DNA from: Verrucomicrobiales bacterium
GTDB taxonomy: Bacteria > Verrucomicrobiota > Verrucomicrobiia > Limisphaerales > CANJXF01
DNA: 33,799 bases
NCBI GenBank assembly: GCA_947478865.1
Contig: CANJXF010000044.1
Location: 1 to 33,799, forward strand
Direction of reading: 5' to 3'
Below, piece by piece: positions 1 to 8,670 of this stretch. Numbering within the stretch: position 1 is the stretch's first letter; the number at the start of each line of letters is the position of its first letter. The notes beneath the pieces are model-generated. The model was not told the origin of the DNA. It ran no database searches and was given only the letters and a program-made list of their open reading frames with translations. Made by a program: the position numbers and the translations under genes.

Positions 1-510
1 CCCGGATATTCCAGTGGGTTTCCCTTTGCGGTTTTCTTTTCCTACCTCTTCAGGGTTGATGTCCGACGCGGCTCATGTTTGCGCCAGCCTCTCCGCGTTT
101 CTGGTCCTGAAAACGTTTGTATCCACGCCGCCAACCGCGCTTTCTTCCTCGTGCCGCTCTCGATGCCAAAGGTTTTTCCCGCTTCGTCCCTTCCAGGACA
201 AAACCGCTGCGCCAACGCCGCTCCGTCTGTTTGACGCGGCACCGTGATCTTCTTTCCAGGTGGAGGCGCAATGGGAAGATCGCAACAGAGGCGGATTCAG
301 GGCTTCGAGATTTTTGGACTTCAAACGCGGCTCTGCAAATACTTGCCGTTGAAGCAAAATGCTTCCTGCCGGTGATTAAACCACGCGGCCAGAAATAGGT
401 CATATCATCGCGGTCTCTGCCAAATCTCCATTGCGGTCTTTTTCCGGCAAAAAAGAGTGAAAGTTCAGCTCGCTTGGTTTTAACTCTGCTGAGCGTATCA
501 AGCAGGCAAG
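1..510. other. no supported gene; left flank
   Basis: Overlapping open frames of 66-117 codons exist on both strands, but none shows a recognisable domain or a convincing start. I treat the stretch as intergenic or as the degraded end of a neighbouring gene outside the window. I saw no copy of the island's att repeat in it. Confidence 0.4.
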
Positions 511-1323
511 ATGACCCAGAGCAATCAACCGTTCACCGAACACGTCACCAAAGCGCAGCGCGCCAACAAAGGGCTGGGCTGGGTCGCCGTCGTAATCACG
601 GCGCTGTTGATCATTGTTTCCGGTTGGCTCTGGTCTTCGTCCAGGAACCATCGGCAAATGATCGACTCTCTCCAGGCCCAGTTGCGGGACACAATCGCCA
701 ATCTCTCTAATGCTGTCGCCGAAGGTCAAAAGAAACAGGACCAAATCGCCGAACTCAAACAGCAACTGGCCGAATTGGAAAAGCAGAGAGCGCTGGTAAC
801 GCAGCAGGCCAGAGGGCTGGAAGCTGAAATGCGGGCCGACCTCGAATCCAAGGATGTCACCATCTCCAAGCTGCAGGGAAAGCTCACGGTCAACATTCTG
901 GATCGAATCATGTTCGATTCCGGTGAAGCCATCCTGAAACCGGGAGGCGAAGCGGTGATGGAAAAAATTGCGAATCTGCTCAAGGACCATCCCGAGCTCA
1001 GGATTCACGTCATCGGCCACACGGACAATATTCCAATCCGCCGGGACGCTCATGGCCGATTTGCCAGCAACTGGGAACTTTCCACCGCGCGGGCCCTGGC
1101 CGCATTGCATTTCCTGACCGACAAAGCCGGCGTTGACCCACATCGGGTGGGCGCCGTCGGCTATGGAGAATTCCGGCCGGTTGCGGACAACTCCACCGCG
1201 GAGGGCCGGGCAAAGAACCGGCGCATCGCGATCACCCTTCTGCCGGATGAATTGATGGGGGCCGATGCCCCGGCGGCAGTTCCGTCTGCTTCAAATCCAA
1301 AAAGTGAGCCGAAGGAGAACTAG
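511..1323 (+). CDS. OmpA/MotB-domain cell-envelope protein
   Basis: Predicted inner-membrane-anchored, peptidoglycan-binding protein of 270 residues. A short cytoplasmic N-terminus is followed by one hydrophobic segment (about residues 21-41), then a charged, Gln/Glu/Lys-rich coiled coil (about 48-128), then an OmpA-like C-terminal domain (about 128-245). The domain carries the expected signatures: an FDSGEA stretch near its start, a GHTDN motif, and a C-terminal GRAKNRRI helix whose conserved Arg and Asn contact diaminopimelate in the family. The tail is Pro/Ala-rich. The layout matches MotB-like or stand-alone OmpA proteins that tether the envelope to peptidoglycan; no MotA partner is visible. 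It lies outside the island and is probably chromosomal backbone. The family call is strong; the exact role is unknown. Confidence 0.88.
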   Translation: MTQSNQPFTEHVTKAQRANKGLGWVAVVITALLIIVSGWLWSSSRNHRQMIDSLQAQLRDTIANLSNAVAEGQKKQDQIAELKQQLAELEKQRALVTQQARGLEAEMRADLESKDVTISKLQGKLTVNILDRIMFDSGEAILKPGGEAVMEKIANLLKDHPELRIHVIGHTDNIPIRRDAHGRFASNWELSTARALAALHFLTDKAGVDPHRVGAVGYGEFRPVADNSTAEGRAKNRRIAITLLPDELMGADAPAAVPSASNPKSEPKEN

Positions 1324-1463
1324 CCTCGGGCATTGCGCTCGCTGATCTGCGTGTTCAGAGTCCAAAAGTCGTAGAGGATGCCCGCGCCTTTTTGCGGGCC
1401 GCACGGATTGATTGCGCTTCACCAGTTGCCTGTTTGAGGGGCGAATTGGCCGTTAGCTTCCAA

Positions 1464-1893
1464 CTATTTTTTGATGATGACGGAGATGGCCGTCTTCAGG
1501 TCATGCATTGTAAATGGCTTCCAGAGGATCAGGCCCCGCACTTTCCGAATAAAGGCGTCGATCTTGGGATCGCCTTTGTGACCGGTCATGAAAATGAATC
1601 GCTTGCAGATCTGGGGGGTTAATCCGTTCCACCGCCCGATAAAACATTTCACCAGAAAGGTTCGGGATCATCATGTCGCACAGGATCAGGTCGCACTCGC
1701 TTGCCATGATGGCCTTGAGACCATCCACACCGTCCTTCACATAGATCACATGATAGCCTATGGATCCTAAGTAATCGTTCAGGAGCGAACCCAATTGAGG
1801 GTTATCCTCCAGCATGAGGACTGATTTCTGTTCGCTCTCGAAAACCAATTTCACTTTGGGCAGGCGTTTTGAAACCGCTCGGACATCCTCCAC
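1464..1893 (-). pseudogene. frameshifted response-regulator receiver domain
   Basis: Two overlapping minus-strand frames together make one complete CheY-like receiver domain. The upstream frame (from 1893) has the acidic pair in VLMLEDN and the phospho-acceptor Asp in LILCDMMIP. The downstream frame (to 1464) supplies the switch Thr/Ser region FMTGHK and the invariant Lys in LWKPF. They join at a run of six G (six C on the coding strand) at 1613-1618; five bases would restore a single frame reading ERINPQICKRF. The 5' end is abrupt: a GTG start lies only a few codons after an in-frame stop, and the protein begins in what looks like a linker. It may be the tail of a hybrid histidine kinase whose front was lost next to the element on its right. 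The frameshift could be real decay or a homopolymer sequencing error. Confidence 0.75.
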
Positions 1894-2057
1894 TGACCGG
1901 CGTAAAATATTTCTCGGCGGCGGCTCTTAGCGACTTGCGGAAGGACGCAAAGTGGCTGGCAAAAGCATCGGATTACATCGTTCAATATTGGAGGCCCCAA
2001 CCAGAAAAAGGCCGCACCCGGCGCGATGAAACACGGGGCGCGAAAGAACCTTTTTGG

Positions 2058-3113
2058 TTAAGCAACAACGGCACTCGCCACCTCTGGAATATTCTGAGGG
2101 CGCGGCAAGTGCAAATTGATGATTTTCCGTTCGTAGTCTTCCAAAGGCGGCAGCATCACTTTCGCTTTCCGCGCGTAAGCTCGATGGACCGCCTTGCTGT
2201 TATGTCCAAGCGCCTCTTGCGCGAATCGTTCGGGATAGCCATCCGTTTTCGCACGCGCCGCCCAGGCATAGCGGTAGGAGTGAAGGGTGACCTTCTTGAT
2301 TTTCAGTCCTTCACAACGCTGTTTGAACTCCGTGGCGCGATCCCCTGCCCGCACGGTGCATAGGTAAGGAAAGAGCGGACCGGATGACAGAAGCTTCCGC
2401 AAAATATCTTCGGTGTCCTCGCCGAAATGAAGCATGGCAATGCTTTTGGTTTTGCGGCGGAAAAAACTGATAACGCGCTATTCCCAGTCGATGTCCGCTG
2501 CTTTCAATTGGGCGATGTCAGACTGCGCAGCTCCCATCTGCCACGCCAACTCATAGGAGCTGCGCCGCTTGGGATTCTGTTCTCGCCCGATGATCGCCCG
2601 ATGTTCCTCCAGAGTGATGGCGCGCTTTTCGCCAAAGACAACTTTCGGCCACTGTTTTTTTGGAAGAATGGTTTTGGGCAGCCAATTCATGTCCAAAGCA
2701 AAATTGTGCAGGCGGCGCAAATAAACATTGGTGCAAACCGTTCCGGCGCGGAGAACTTTGAGAAAATGTTCCGCGCGCGTTTCCAGTATCGGCAGGTTGC
2801 GGATGAGATCAAATGCTTCGTCCAGCATGGCGCGTTTGTAGCGTTCCTGAGTCTCGCCGAGTTTCATTGCCGTCATTTCGTCCATCGGCAATTGCCATAT
2901 TCGTTTGGCGGCTTCGGGATCGGTGGCGCTCAAATACGCGAGGGCGATTTGCTGGTTGAGCAACGGCTGGCGGAAGGCTTCGTTTCGAGAGTGAAGAAGC
3001 GTGACGGCTTCCGCTTCATCTTTGGTTTTGAGGCTCGCTTGTTTTCGGGTGACGGTGTCCTCGCAATAGAACGTTCCGTTAGATCGGCGATAAATGATAA
3101 ACCGCGATTTCAT
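2058..3113 (-). pseudogene. tyrosine integrase with in-frame amber stop
   Basis: Read through one TAG at 2478-2480, this is a full-length tyrosine recombinase of about 351 residues. The N-terminal part (to 2481) holds the arm-binding and core-binding SAM-like regions and the start of the catalytic domain, ending ADIDWE. The next codon is TAG, and the same frame continues into RVISFFRRKT and the C-terminal catalytic boxes: an H-x-x-R box in LHSYRYAWA, then LGHNSKAVHRAYAR with the second His and the Tyr nucleophile. The usual first Arg box reads GAAQSDIAQL, with Gln where Arg is typical; the related integrase at 30669 has the same feature. The start at 3113 follows an AAAGG-like ribosome site. 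It lies outside the left att repeat, as the other copy lies inside the right one. Either an inactivating mutation or stop-codon readthrough is possible. Confidence 0.85.
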
Positions 3114-3299
3114 ACATTACCTTTCTTTGGTAATGGTGAACCCGTCTTGCCGACCGTCGTTAGTGAGCAGACAGTGAGTTGGCCATGAGTAATCTACCAG
3201 CAGGAGCGCACTTCTGTTCCGCGCCGCGTTTCACTGGCAATTGCACTGGCAACCGTTGCCTGTCGCCTCCTAAACCCTTGATGCATCCGCAGAAATGAA
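3114..3299. promoter_or_regulatory. upstream region of the left integrase
   Basis: Non-coding stretch of 186 bp between the left integrase start and the att repeat. Its length is close to the 171 bp between the right integrase start and its att repeat, so both copies keep the same integrase-att layout. It contains a local direct repeat of CACTGGCAA-type words around 3230-3250. I could not assign promoter boxes. Confidence 0.4.
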
Positions 3300-3320
3300 T
3301 GGAGGCGAGGGTCGGAATTG
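3300..3320. repeat. attL: left copy of the 21-bp tRNA-Cys att repeat
   Basis: Twenty-one bases are identical to 31590-31610, where they form the CCA end and acceptor/T-arm side of tRNA-Cys. The sequence beyond the repeat (CTCTGCAACT) does not continue the tRNA, so this is a 3'-end fragment and not a gene. It is the expected footprint of site-specific integration into the 3' end of a tRNA gene. A 12-bp partial match (GGCGAGGGTCGG) recurs at 3511-3522. Confidence 0.9.
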
Positions 3321-3691
3321 CTCTGCAACTCGCTTAATGACAACGACATACTACTACACTCCACGAGGTATTCAAGAGTTATTTTGCAAAATTCAAAACA
3401 ATGTTTTCAGAATGGTTTATTGACCATTGCGTTGACCACTGATTTTTGGACTTTTGAACTTTCAAAAACGAAAAAAGAAATTTTTTCTGCAAAAAAATCA
3501 AAATTTCCCGGGCGAGGGTCGGTTTCGGTTTTCAATGGTCAAAATTTAAATTTTTAAACAAAAAAACGCCGAATCGATTGATGGCAGCTCAGACAATGGA
3601 TCAACTTCAAAATTGTCTGAATCTTTGCGAGAAAAAACCAAATTTATTAACCGTTTTATTGACCATTTAACAATCACATAAGCTATTGATT
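3321..3691. promoter_or_regulatory. A+T-rich element end with candidate integrase arm sites
   Basis: Non-coding, markedly A+T-rich stretch inside attL. The word TTGACCA occurs at 3420-3426, 3432-3438 and 3659-3665, and inverted at 3536-3542. The first two are spaced exactly 12 bp apart, like the pair at 31523-31541 near the other end. An 8-bp inverted repeat (CAGACAAT at 3590-3597, ATTGTCTG at 3612-3619) is also present. The layout resembles an attP arm with binding sites for integrase or accessory proteins. A 79-codon open frame here (3318-3557) is low-complexity and I do not call it a gene. Confidence 0.55.
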
Positions 3692-4123
3692 TCAGGGCAG
3701 TTTAGTATTTTTTAAGCGGCGGTAGGCGGCGAGATATTTGTTAAGCCGTTGACGATCTTTTTCGGTGACTTCAGTGAGGCGTCGAACATCCATATTGTCT
3801 TCTAAATCGGCCAACTTCACACGGAGCGCAATTGGGTTTGAGGCGGAGCGTTCGACAAAGGCGGAATAATCTTCTCCGTCTCTTTTGGTCACGCAATCCA
3901 AGGCGGCAATAATGTGCGGGGGAAAACCGGCTTCGGCGAGTTGAGCAAAAGTCCATGATGTGTCTTCAACGACGTCGTGCAGAATGGCGACGATCTTTTC
4001 GTCTTCGGTTTCAACCCGCGCCATGACGCGGCGCGGATGCCCAATGTAAGGCTGTCCGTTACGCTCGGTTTGTCCGGCGTGGGCTTCGACGGCAATTTTC
4101 TGAGCGGTTTCCAATAAAGACAT
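3692..4123 (-). CDS. small HD-domain hydrolase, SpoT/MESH1-like
   Basis: Protein of 143 residues that is almost only the HD phosphohydrolase domain found at the N-terminus of RelA/SpoT and in MESH1-type small alarmone hydrolases. Visible family signatures are HAGQTERNGQPYIGHP (His at 15 and 29), ILHDVVEDT (His49-Asp50, Glu53-Asp54) and KLADLEDN (103-110), so all expected metal ligands and substrate-loop residues are present. No synthetase or TGS/ACT domain is attached. Family knowledge suggests a Mn-dependent 3'-pyrophosphohydrolase acting on (p)ppGpp or a related nucleotide; I infer this from motifs only. It sits at the island's left edge, transcribed toward attL, with no partner synthetase in view. 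It could also be an antitoxin-type hydrolase that neutralises a toxic alarmone synthetase elsewhere. Confidence 0.85.
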   Translation of the reverse strand: MSLLETAQKIAVEAHAGQTERNGQPYIGHPRRVMARVETEDEKIVAILHDVVEDTSWTFAQLAEAGFPPHIIAALDCVTKRDGEDYSAFVERSASNPIALRVKLADLEDNMDVRRLTEVTEKDRQRLNKYLAAYRRLKNTKLP

Positions 4124-4191
4124 GGAGGAAATTTAAAATGTGTTTGCGGGTTGTCGAGAGGCAGTATTCACAGAAAATTCAGACTGGATAA

Positions 4192-4221
4192 TGTCAGAAA
4201 AACGTAGGCAAATTTCTGACA
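4192..4221. promoter_or_regulatory. inverted repeat, candidate operator
   Basis: TGTCAGAAA (4192-4200) and TTTCTGACA (4213-4221) form a perfect 9-bp inverted repeat with a 12-bp spacer. It lies between the divergent HD gene (start 4123) and HTH gene (start 4282), about 60 bp upstream of the latter. Position and symmetry suit binding by a dimeric regulator, possibly the neighbouring HTH protein. A small hairpin in RNA is the alternative. Confidence 0.5.
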
Positions 4222-4281
4222 ATAGAATTGATGAAAGTCGGCCCGCGATTTTATCGATGGCGGATGAAAATTAATTGAGCC

Positions 4282-4596
4282 ATGAAAGATAAACAATTGA
4301 ATGTCGATTTGAAGATGGTGATGGAGAAGCGACGCCTCGATCAAGCGCTGAGCATCAAGGAATTTGCGATTGCCGCCGGCATTTCCTACTCGGTGGCGCG
4401 GAATTGGTTCCGCTCGCCAGGATTTCCAACGTTTCGAAATGTGGTCTTCTGGCAAGAATGCGTTCAATGGCGAAGAAATCGCATTGGATTGCCGCAAGAG
4501 CAACCGCCACCGGTTTCTAAGATTGAGGGGTATCGAAAATATGCTGCGACGCTGCCGCCTCGGGCGGTGCAAATTTTGGCGGAGCTTAACCGGTAG
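4282..4596 (+). CDS. small helix-turn-helix protein, excisionase/MerR-like
   Basis: Protein of 104 residues. Residues 23-50 (LSIKEFAIAAGISYSVARNW) read as a helix-turn-helix of the excisionase/AlpA type, followed by a short wing-like PGFPTFRNVVFW segment and a basic WRRNR patch. The C-terminal third is Pro-rich, then helical, and I do not recognise it. Small winged HTH proteins at the ends of integrative elements often act as recombination directionality factors or as repressors. Here the gene lies about 1 kb inside attL with an inverted repeat immediately upstream. No strong Shine-Dalgarno is seen before the ATG. Function is inferred from the fold and position only. Confidence 0.65.
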   Translation: MKDKQLNVDLKMVMEKRRLDQALSIKEFAIAAGISYSVARNWFRSPGFPTFRNVVFWQECVQWRRNRIGLPQEQPPPVSKIEGYRKYAATLPPRAVQILAELNR

Positions 4597-4864
4597 AATC
4601 TGAGTAGCCAAACCGACGCCCTGCTATTCGGGACACGGTTCTACCGCCAAATAATATTTTGTTGGAGAGAAAGTTAAATTCATTTGGAAGCTCCGCGACC
4701 TCGCAACAGCCTTTCAATTTGTGTTCTCCACCCGGATCCTTGATGAGTGATGCGAGTAAATTTTTTTGAAAAACGTTCCAGCAACTCTGTCTTGCTGTGT
4801 TGGCTCAAGGCTTTCCAGTCTTCGGAAGGCATTAAATACACTGCATTACCGACCCGCGGGCATT

Positions 4865-5728
4865 CTAGTGCAGCGACTTAACCACGTTGGAATACAAACA
4901 CGACATATCCCTCGAATGAAGCCGTTCCCACATAAATATGGTCTGGCCTGATATCGGCCTGATATCGTAAAGAATTTTTAATCTCTGTAAATCATAGCGA
5001 TGGTTTGTGATACGCTCGAGACGGCTGTAATGGCGCAACAATTCCTCCCACGAATCACCGGTGGGCTTCAATAATTCCCAATGAACCCTGTGCGTATGCC
5101 TGATTTCCTCCATTTCCAATAGTCCCGAAGCAAATAGCGAAAGGTCTTTTTTAATTCGATCGACCGAATGTTTTCGGATTGTTGCTGCCTCATCATAACC
5201 TCCCAAGATAAATTCGTGTTTTTGCCATTCGAGATTTGTCATTTGTTTTTGCAGTGCGGAAATTTTGCTGTTTAGGGACATCCTGCGGCTCGCCTTTCGC
5301 AGAAGGTTAAACTGCTTCCGAGAGGCTGAAAGCTCAGTTTCAATATTGAAAACTTTTCTATCAAAATCAGCTATTTGCTTTGCGACTACCGAATCGGAAA
5401 GGTCGCGAGGTGGTGGAAGAAAAGTTTCTAAAACAGCGACTAAACCTCGAATTGAAGCGGATTGGCTGGTCAGCAAATTTTGATATTGTTTCGCTTTTAA
5501 AGGGCGTAGGCATTCTTCCACGAAAATCCGAACATCTTTGAAATCTATATCTGGATTGACACTCCATAATCCATTGTTGGAAATCGGCGAAACTAACAGC
5601 TTGTAAAGCTCTAGCGTCGAAACAGGAATCGCGGTCACACACGATTCGCACAGGCCGGAATCATCTCTGCACCATAAAAAAAGCACTGGCTTAAAACATT
5701 TAGAACATATGACCGGATTCAAGCTCAT
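4865..5728 (-). CDS. zinc-ribbon plus coiled-coil protein, unknown function
   Basis: Protein of 287 residues that I do not recognise as a named family. The first 30 residues hold two Cys pairs, C8-x2-C11 and C27-x2-C30, with an extra Cys20, typical of a small treble-clef or ribbon zinc site. Residues about 110-180 are charged and heptad-like, with long Lys/Glu/Gln helices, probably a coiled coil; the C-terminus is mixed helical. It starts 22 bp after the stop of the stand-alone HTH gene on the same strand. It is therefore probably the last gene of the train that begins with hsdM. Base composition looks more A+T-rich than the upstream operon, suggesting a separate origin. It may be a scaffold or nucleic-acid-binding accessory of the defence cassette; this is inference. 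Confidence 0.65.
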   Translation of the reverse strand: MSLNPVICSKCFKPVLFLWCRDDSGLCESCVTAIPVSTLELYKLLVSPISNNGLWSVNPDIDFKDVRIFVEECLRPLKAKQYQNLLTSQSASIRGLVAVLETFLPPPRDLSDSVVAKQIADFDRKVFNIETELSASRKQFNLLRKASRRMSLNSKISALQKQMTNLEWQKHEFILGGYDEAATIRKHSVDRIKKDLSLFASGLLEMEEIRHTHRVHWELLKPTGDSWEELLRHYSRLERITNHRYDLQRLKILYDIRPISGQTIFMWERLHSRDMSCLYSNVVKSLH

Positions 5729-5750
5729 GCTACCGACAAGTTTAATTCAG

Positions 5751-5960
5751 TTAGCCGTTTTGCTTGGCATCAAACTCCAAGGGAAGTTTCAGCCGGCACT
5801 TCATGAAATCCACATCGCGCATGATGGTGCGCCACGAGACTTCAAATTCCTTGGCGATGAGGTTGCAATTGGGAAAAGACTTTTCCTGAATGAGGTTATG
5901 GAAGCGCATCATCCGCTCCCACGGTGGGCGGCTGAATACCTCGGTTTTAGTTTTGGCCAT
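5751..5960 (-). CDS. stand-alone HTH domain related to the WYL regulator
   Basis: Sixty-nine residues aligning end to end with the N-terminal helix-turn-helix of the WYL regulator at 24010-25140. Shared words include SR.PW at the start, FPNC, FEVS, RDVDFM and LPLEFD/LPIEYD; about half the positions are identical by eye. It stops right where the full regulator continues into its linker and WYL domain. It is thus either a truncated regulator or a deliberate DNA-binding-only form that could compete for the same operator. Its ATG at 5960 lies 7 bp beyond the helicase stop (5968) and the gene at 5728 follows closely, so it is embedded in the operon. A larger frame through 6344 on this strand overlaps the helicase gene and is not used. 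Confidence 0.65.
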   Translation of the reverse strand: MAKTKTEVFSRPPWERMMRFHNLIQEKSFPNCNLIAKEFEVSWRTIMRDVDFMKCRLKLPLEFDAKQNG

Positions 5961-5967
5961 GATGTTT

Positions 5968-8670
5968 TCAGGGGATCGTGGTTGGGTCATTTGCCGTGCC
6001 TTGACATGCGATGATGCCAAGCAACTCCAATTCGGGTTGCCGAAAGGGAAGGTCCAGCGAATCAAGGGCAGCGCGGGCCATGGCATCCGCCCGTGCAAGC
6101 AGCGCAGAATCGCCTGGGGCGGCGGTGGCTGGAGTGGTTTCTTCCCCGGCGAGAGGCTTGAGGTTGGATGAAACGGCATTGAGCCACTGAAGAACCTCCC
6201 AATCCTTGTAGAGCCCAAACTCGCCGCGCATATAGTGTATGCCAAGGACGATGGACTTCGGCTGGGCGGGATTGCCAGTGATGCGATCGTATGTGCGGAA
6301 AACGAATAATACTCCCGGTGTATCTGTTTGGTGAGACACGGCATAGGAGGGAGTCAACTGACATGCCTGCTGCAAAGCCGCGTCAAAGACCCGGCTGCCG
6401 ATGCCAAGAATCGTGCCCTTCATTGGAGTCGGCGGGCGGCGTTCAAAATGAGCATCATCGTAACGTGGCTTGATGCCTGGCGTGCGCTGCCAAGACTCAG
6501 GCGTTTTGAATGCGAGCATCCCCCCGGCTTCCGTCACTTGACGACGATTGTATCGGAGCGCGAGTCGGAAAAATGGCGCCAAGTCCGGCAAGTCGAGCTT
6601 GGGAACTTTTTCCGAAACCTGCGCAAAATCAAAATGCTGAGCGTGGCCTAAGAGGTCTTGAACCACGCGAACCGCATCCTCGCCTCCCATTTGACCCGTT
6701 TGCTGGTCAAACCATTCCTCCAGCTTCGCGCGGGGCACTTGATCTGCCGCCGAGAAGACGGCGTCCAACATGCCGGGGCGAGCGATGCCCAAGACCAACT
6801 GATGCAAATCTTCTGGCTCCTCGGCGACGGCGTTAATAGAGCGGCGAATGCGCTCAAGCTTCTCATTCAGGAGTTCCCAGATTCGCGACTCGACCGTATC
6901 TGGGTTCTGGAAAAGCATCACCTTGACGATGTCGCGCTGACCAATGCGGTTGAGCCGTCCGACGCGCTGATGGAGGCGCATGGGATTCCAAGGGAGATCC
7001 ACGTGGATCAGGCGCGAGCAGCGTTCCTGCAGATCGATGCCCTCGCCGGCAGCCTCGGTGGAGATAAGGAAGCGAATCTCGCCCGAATTGAACTTGTCCT
7101 TGGCCGTGTCGCGCGACTCACGAAGGTCGCGCAACGTGCCGGATGGGGTCGGCACGCCCGGTAACGCTTCATCGCCATTGATAAAGGAGGCACTCTCCAC
7201 CCCGAATTCGCGCCAGAGTGCAGCGAGGAGCTTGGCCTGAGTGACTTTGTATTCTGTGAAAAACAAAACTGATTCCCCGGGCGGGAGTGCGCGGACATGA
7301 GCGATGATGGTTGCAATCTTGGTTTCCACGAGAACCCGGTCTGCTGCCGCAATCAACTCGGCGAGCCGGGCGCATTCGTTTTCCATCAGCTCCAGATAAA
7401 GCGTAGCGATCTCGTCTTCGACGACCGGATTTAGGGAATCGGGATCGTCACTGAAACGTTCGAGCCGCCGGGTGGCATCCGTTGCGTTTGGCAAATTGCG
7501 CTGCACACGGGACGAAAGTTCACGCAACTTTACGAGTCGCCTTTGTAGCGCGCTTCGGACCGCTGCTACGGAACTGGAGGCGAGTTTCTGGAGCGCGATC
7601 AGCACCAGCATAACAGTGCGTCCCCGGTCGCCTTGAAGTCCGGTGGCATAGGCGCGGCCGGAGGCGATAAAGTCTGTCATCATTTGATAGAAGGCAGCCT
7701 CCTCCGGGTTGTAGTGGTAGGGGATAGTGCTGACTTGGGGTTCCTGAAAGAGGCGCTCCCCGCGAAGGTTGGTGACGTGATACTTGTTGTTGCGGACGAG
7801 GGCCTGGGGCAAGAGGGCCAATTGCGGTTCGACAGGGCGGCGCGGATCAAATAAGTCGGGACGCACGAGTGACATCAGCGCGAGAAACCCGTAGTGCTTT
7901 CCGCGATGCGGGGTGCCCGTAAACAGCAGAACCGACTGTAGCTGGTCGGCCTCCTGCAATTTTTTGATGAGGCGATGGGCGAGCGTCATGCCGGCTTGCT
8001 CGTCCACATTGAGGTGGTGAGCCTCGTCCACAATGATGAGATCCCACGGGTCCGTCTGGAGCATGCGGTCATGGCGGCCATCTCGGTCCTCGCGCAAAGT
8101 GTGGAAGGAGGCGACTACCTGCGGGTTCAGTTTCCAGAAATCGACCCGTTTTGAATCGAGCTCAGGATTATATTGGGCCATGCGAATGTCGAACATGGCG
8201 AAGAGCCTTTCCTGCCACTGCTGAACCAACGAGGCGGGACACAGGATGAGGAGGCGTCGAATCAAGCCGAGGTGAAACAAGCGCCAAAGAATCAGACCAG
8301 CCTCAACCGTCTTGCCGAGGCCGACGTCGTCGGCAACGACCCAGCGGACGGGCCAGTGTTCGGTAACCTTGCGACAGACCCAAAGCTGGTGAGGATACAA
8401 ATCAATGCGGCTGGGGGAAAAGACGCCCCAGGCATCGTTGACCGCCCGGATGGATTCACCGAGCAGGCGCAGAGTGACCGAGGATGCGTGAGCGGGTTGG
8501 CCTAGGAGGTAGCTGTCAGCCGCCGAACGTAAATAGGTGAGCTCGCGAGTGAGGCACTCCTCGATGCCGCGGACAAAACGCACCAAGGTGGTCTCGCCCT
8601 TGGAATACTCGACCACTCCGCGTCCAAATGTGTCGTGGTTGACGGGACTGCCGGGAGGAAGTGGGTTCAT
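5968..8670 (-). CDS. SNF2/RapA-type superfamily 2 helicase
   Basis: Nine-hundred-residue Swi2/Snf2-like ATPase. The N-terminus (about 7-50, FGRGVVEYSKGETTLVRF) looks like the small beta-barrel that precedes RapA-type helicases. Motif I is DDVGLGKT at 114-121, motif II DEAH at 215-218, motif III TGTP at 251-254. The second RecA lobe has ISTEAAGEGIDL near 536-547 and motif VI QRVGRLNRIGQ at 568-578. An insertion of about 130 residues rich in Arg and Glu separates the lobes (about 330-460). The C-terminal 300 residues are not recognised. Such enzymes translocate on double-stranded DNA without classical unwinding. Its ATG overlaps the stop of the giant GHKL gene by 4 bp, so the two proteins are probably made together. 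DrmD of DISARM is a comparable SNF2 enzyme, but no other DISARM gene is present. Confidence 0.93.
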   Translation of the reverse strand: MNPLPPGSPVNHDTFGRGVVEYSKGETTLVRFVRGIEECLTRELTYLRSAADSYLLGQPAHASSVTLRLLGESIRAVNDAWGVFSPSRIDLYPHQLWVCRKVTEHWPVRWVVADDVGLGKTVEAGLILWRLFHLGLIRRLLILCPASLVQQWQERLFAMFDIRMAQYNPELDSKRVDFWKLNPQVVASFHTLREDRDGRHDRMLQTDPWDLIIVDEAHHLNVDEQAGMTLAHRLIKKLQEADQLQSVLLFTGTPHRGKHYGFLALMSLVRPDLFDPRRPVEPQLALLPQALVRNNKYHVTNLRGERLFQEPQVSTIPYHYNPEEAAFYQMMTDFIASGRAYATGLQGDRGRTVMLVLIALQKLASSSVAAVRSALQRRLVKLRELSSRVQRNLPNATDATRRLERFSDDPDSLNPVVEDEIATLYLELMENECARLAELIAAADRVLVETKIATIIAHVRALPPGESVLFFTEYKVTQAKLLAALWREFGVESASFINGDEALPGVPTPSGTLRDLRESRDTAKDKFNSGEIRFLISTEAAGEGIDLQERCSRLIHVDLPWNPMRLHQRVGRLNRIGQRDIVKVMLFQNPDTVESRIWELLNEKLERIRRSINAVAEEPEDLHQLVLGIARPGMLDAVFSAADQVPRAKLEEWFDQQTGQMGGEDAVRVVQDLLGHAQHFDFAQVSEKVPKLDLPDLAPFFRLALRYNRRQVTEAGGMLAFKTPESWQRTPGIKPRYDDAHFERRPPTPMKGTILGIGSRVFDAALQQACQLTPSYAVSHQTDTPGVLFVFRTYDRITGNPAQPKSIVLGIHYMRGEFGLYKDWEVLQWLNAVSSNLKPLAGEETTPATAAPGDSALLARADAMARAALDSLDLPFRQPELELLGIIACQGTANDPTTIP

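Noticed and set aside
400-1143. 247-codon minus-strand frame opposite the OmpA-like gene
   Set aside because: The plus strand carries the full OmpA signature; the minus frame has no domain.
1380-1399. terminator after the OmpA-like gene
   Set aside because: GCCCGC/GCGGGC can pair, but the T run is in the loop and no T tract follows the stem.
3300-3320. second tRNA-Cys gene at the left end
   Set aside because: Only the 3' end of the tRNA is present; the sequence does not continue into T, anticodon or D arms.
3318-3557. 79-codon plus-strand open frame beside attL
   Set aside because: Low-complexity Lys/Phe/Ser/Asn composition in an A+T-rich stretch full of TTGACCA words, no domain, no ribosome site.
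5968-8670. DISARM system based on the SNF2 helicase
   Set aside because: No DrmA, DrmB, DrmC or DISARM methylase is present; the methylase here is a type I HsdM with its own HsdS and HsdR.
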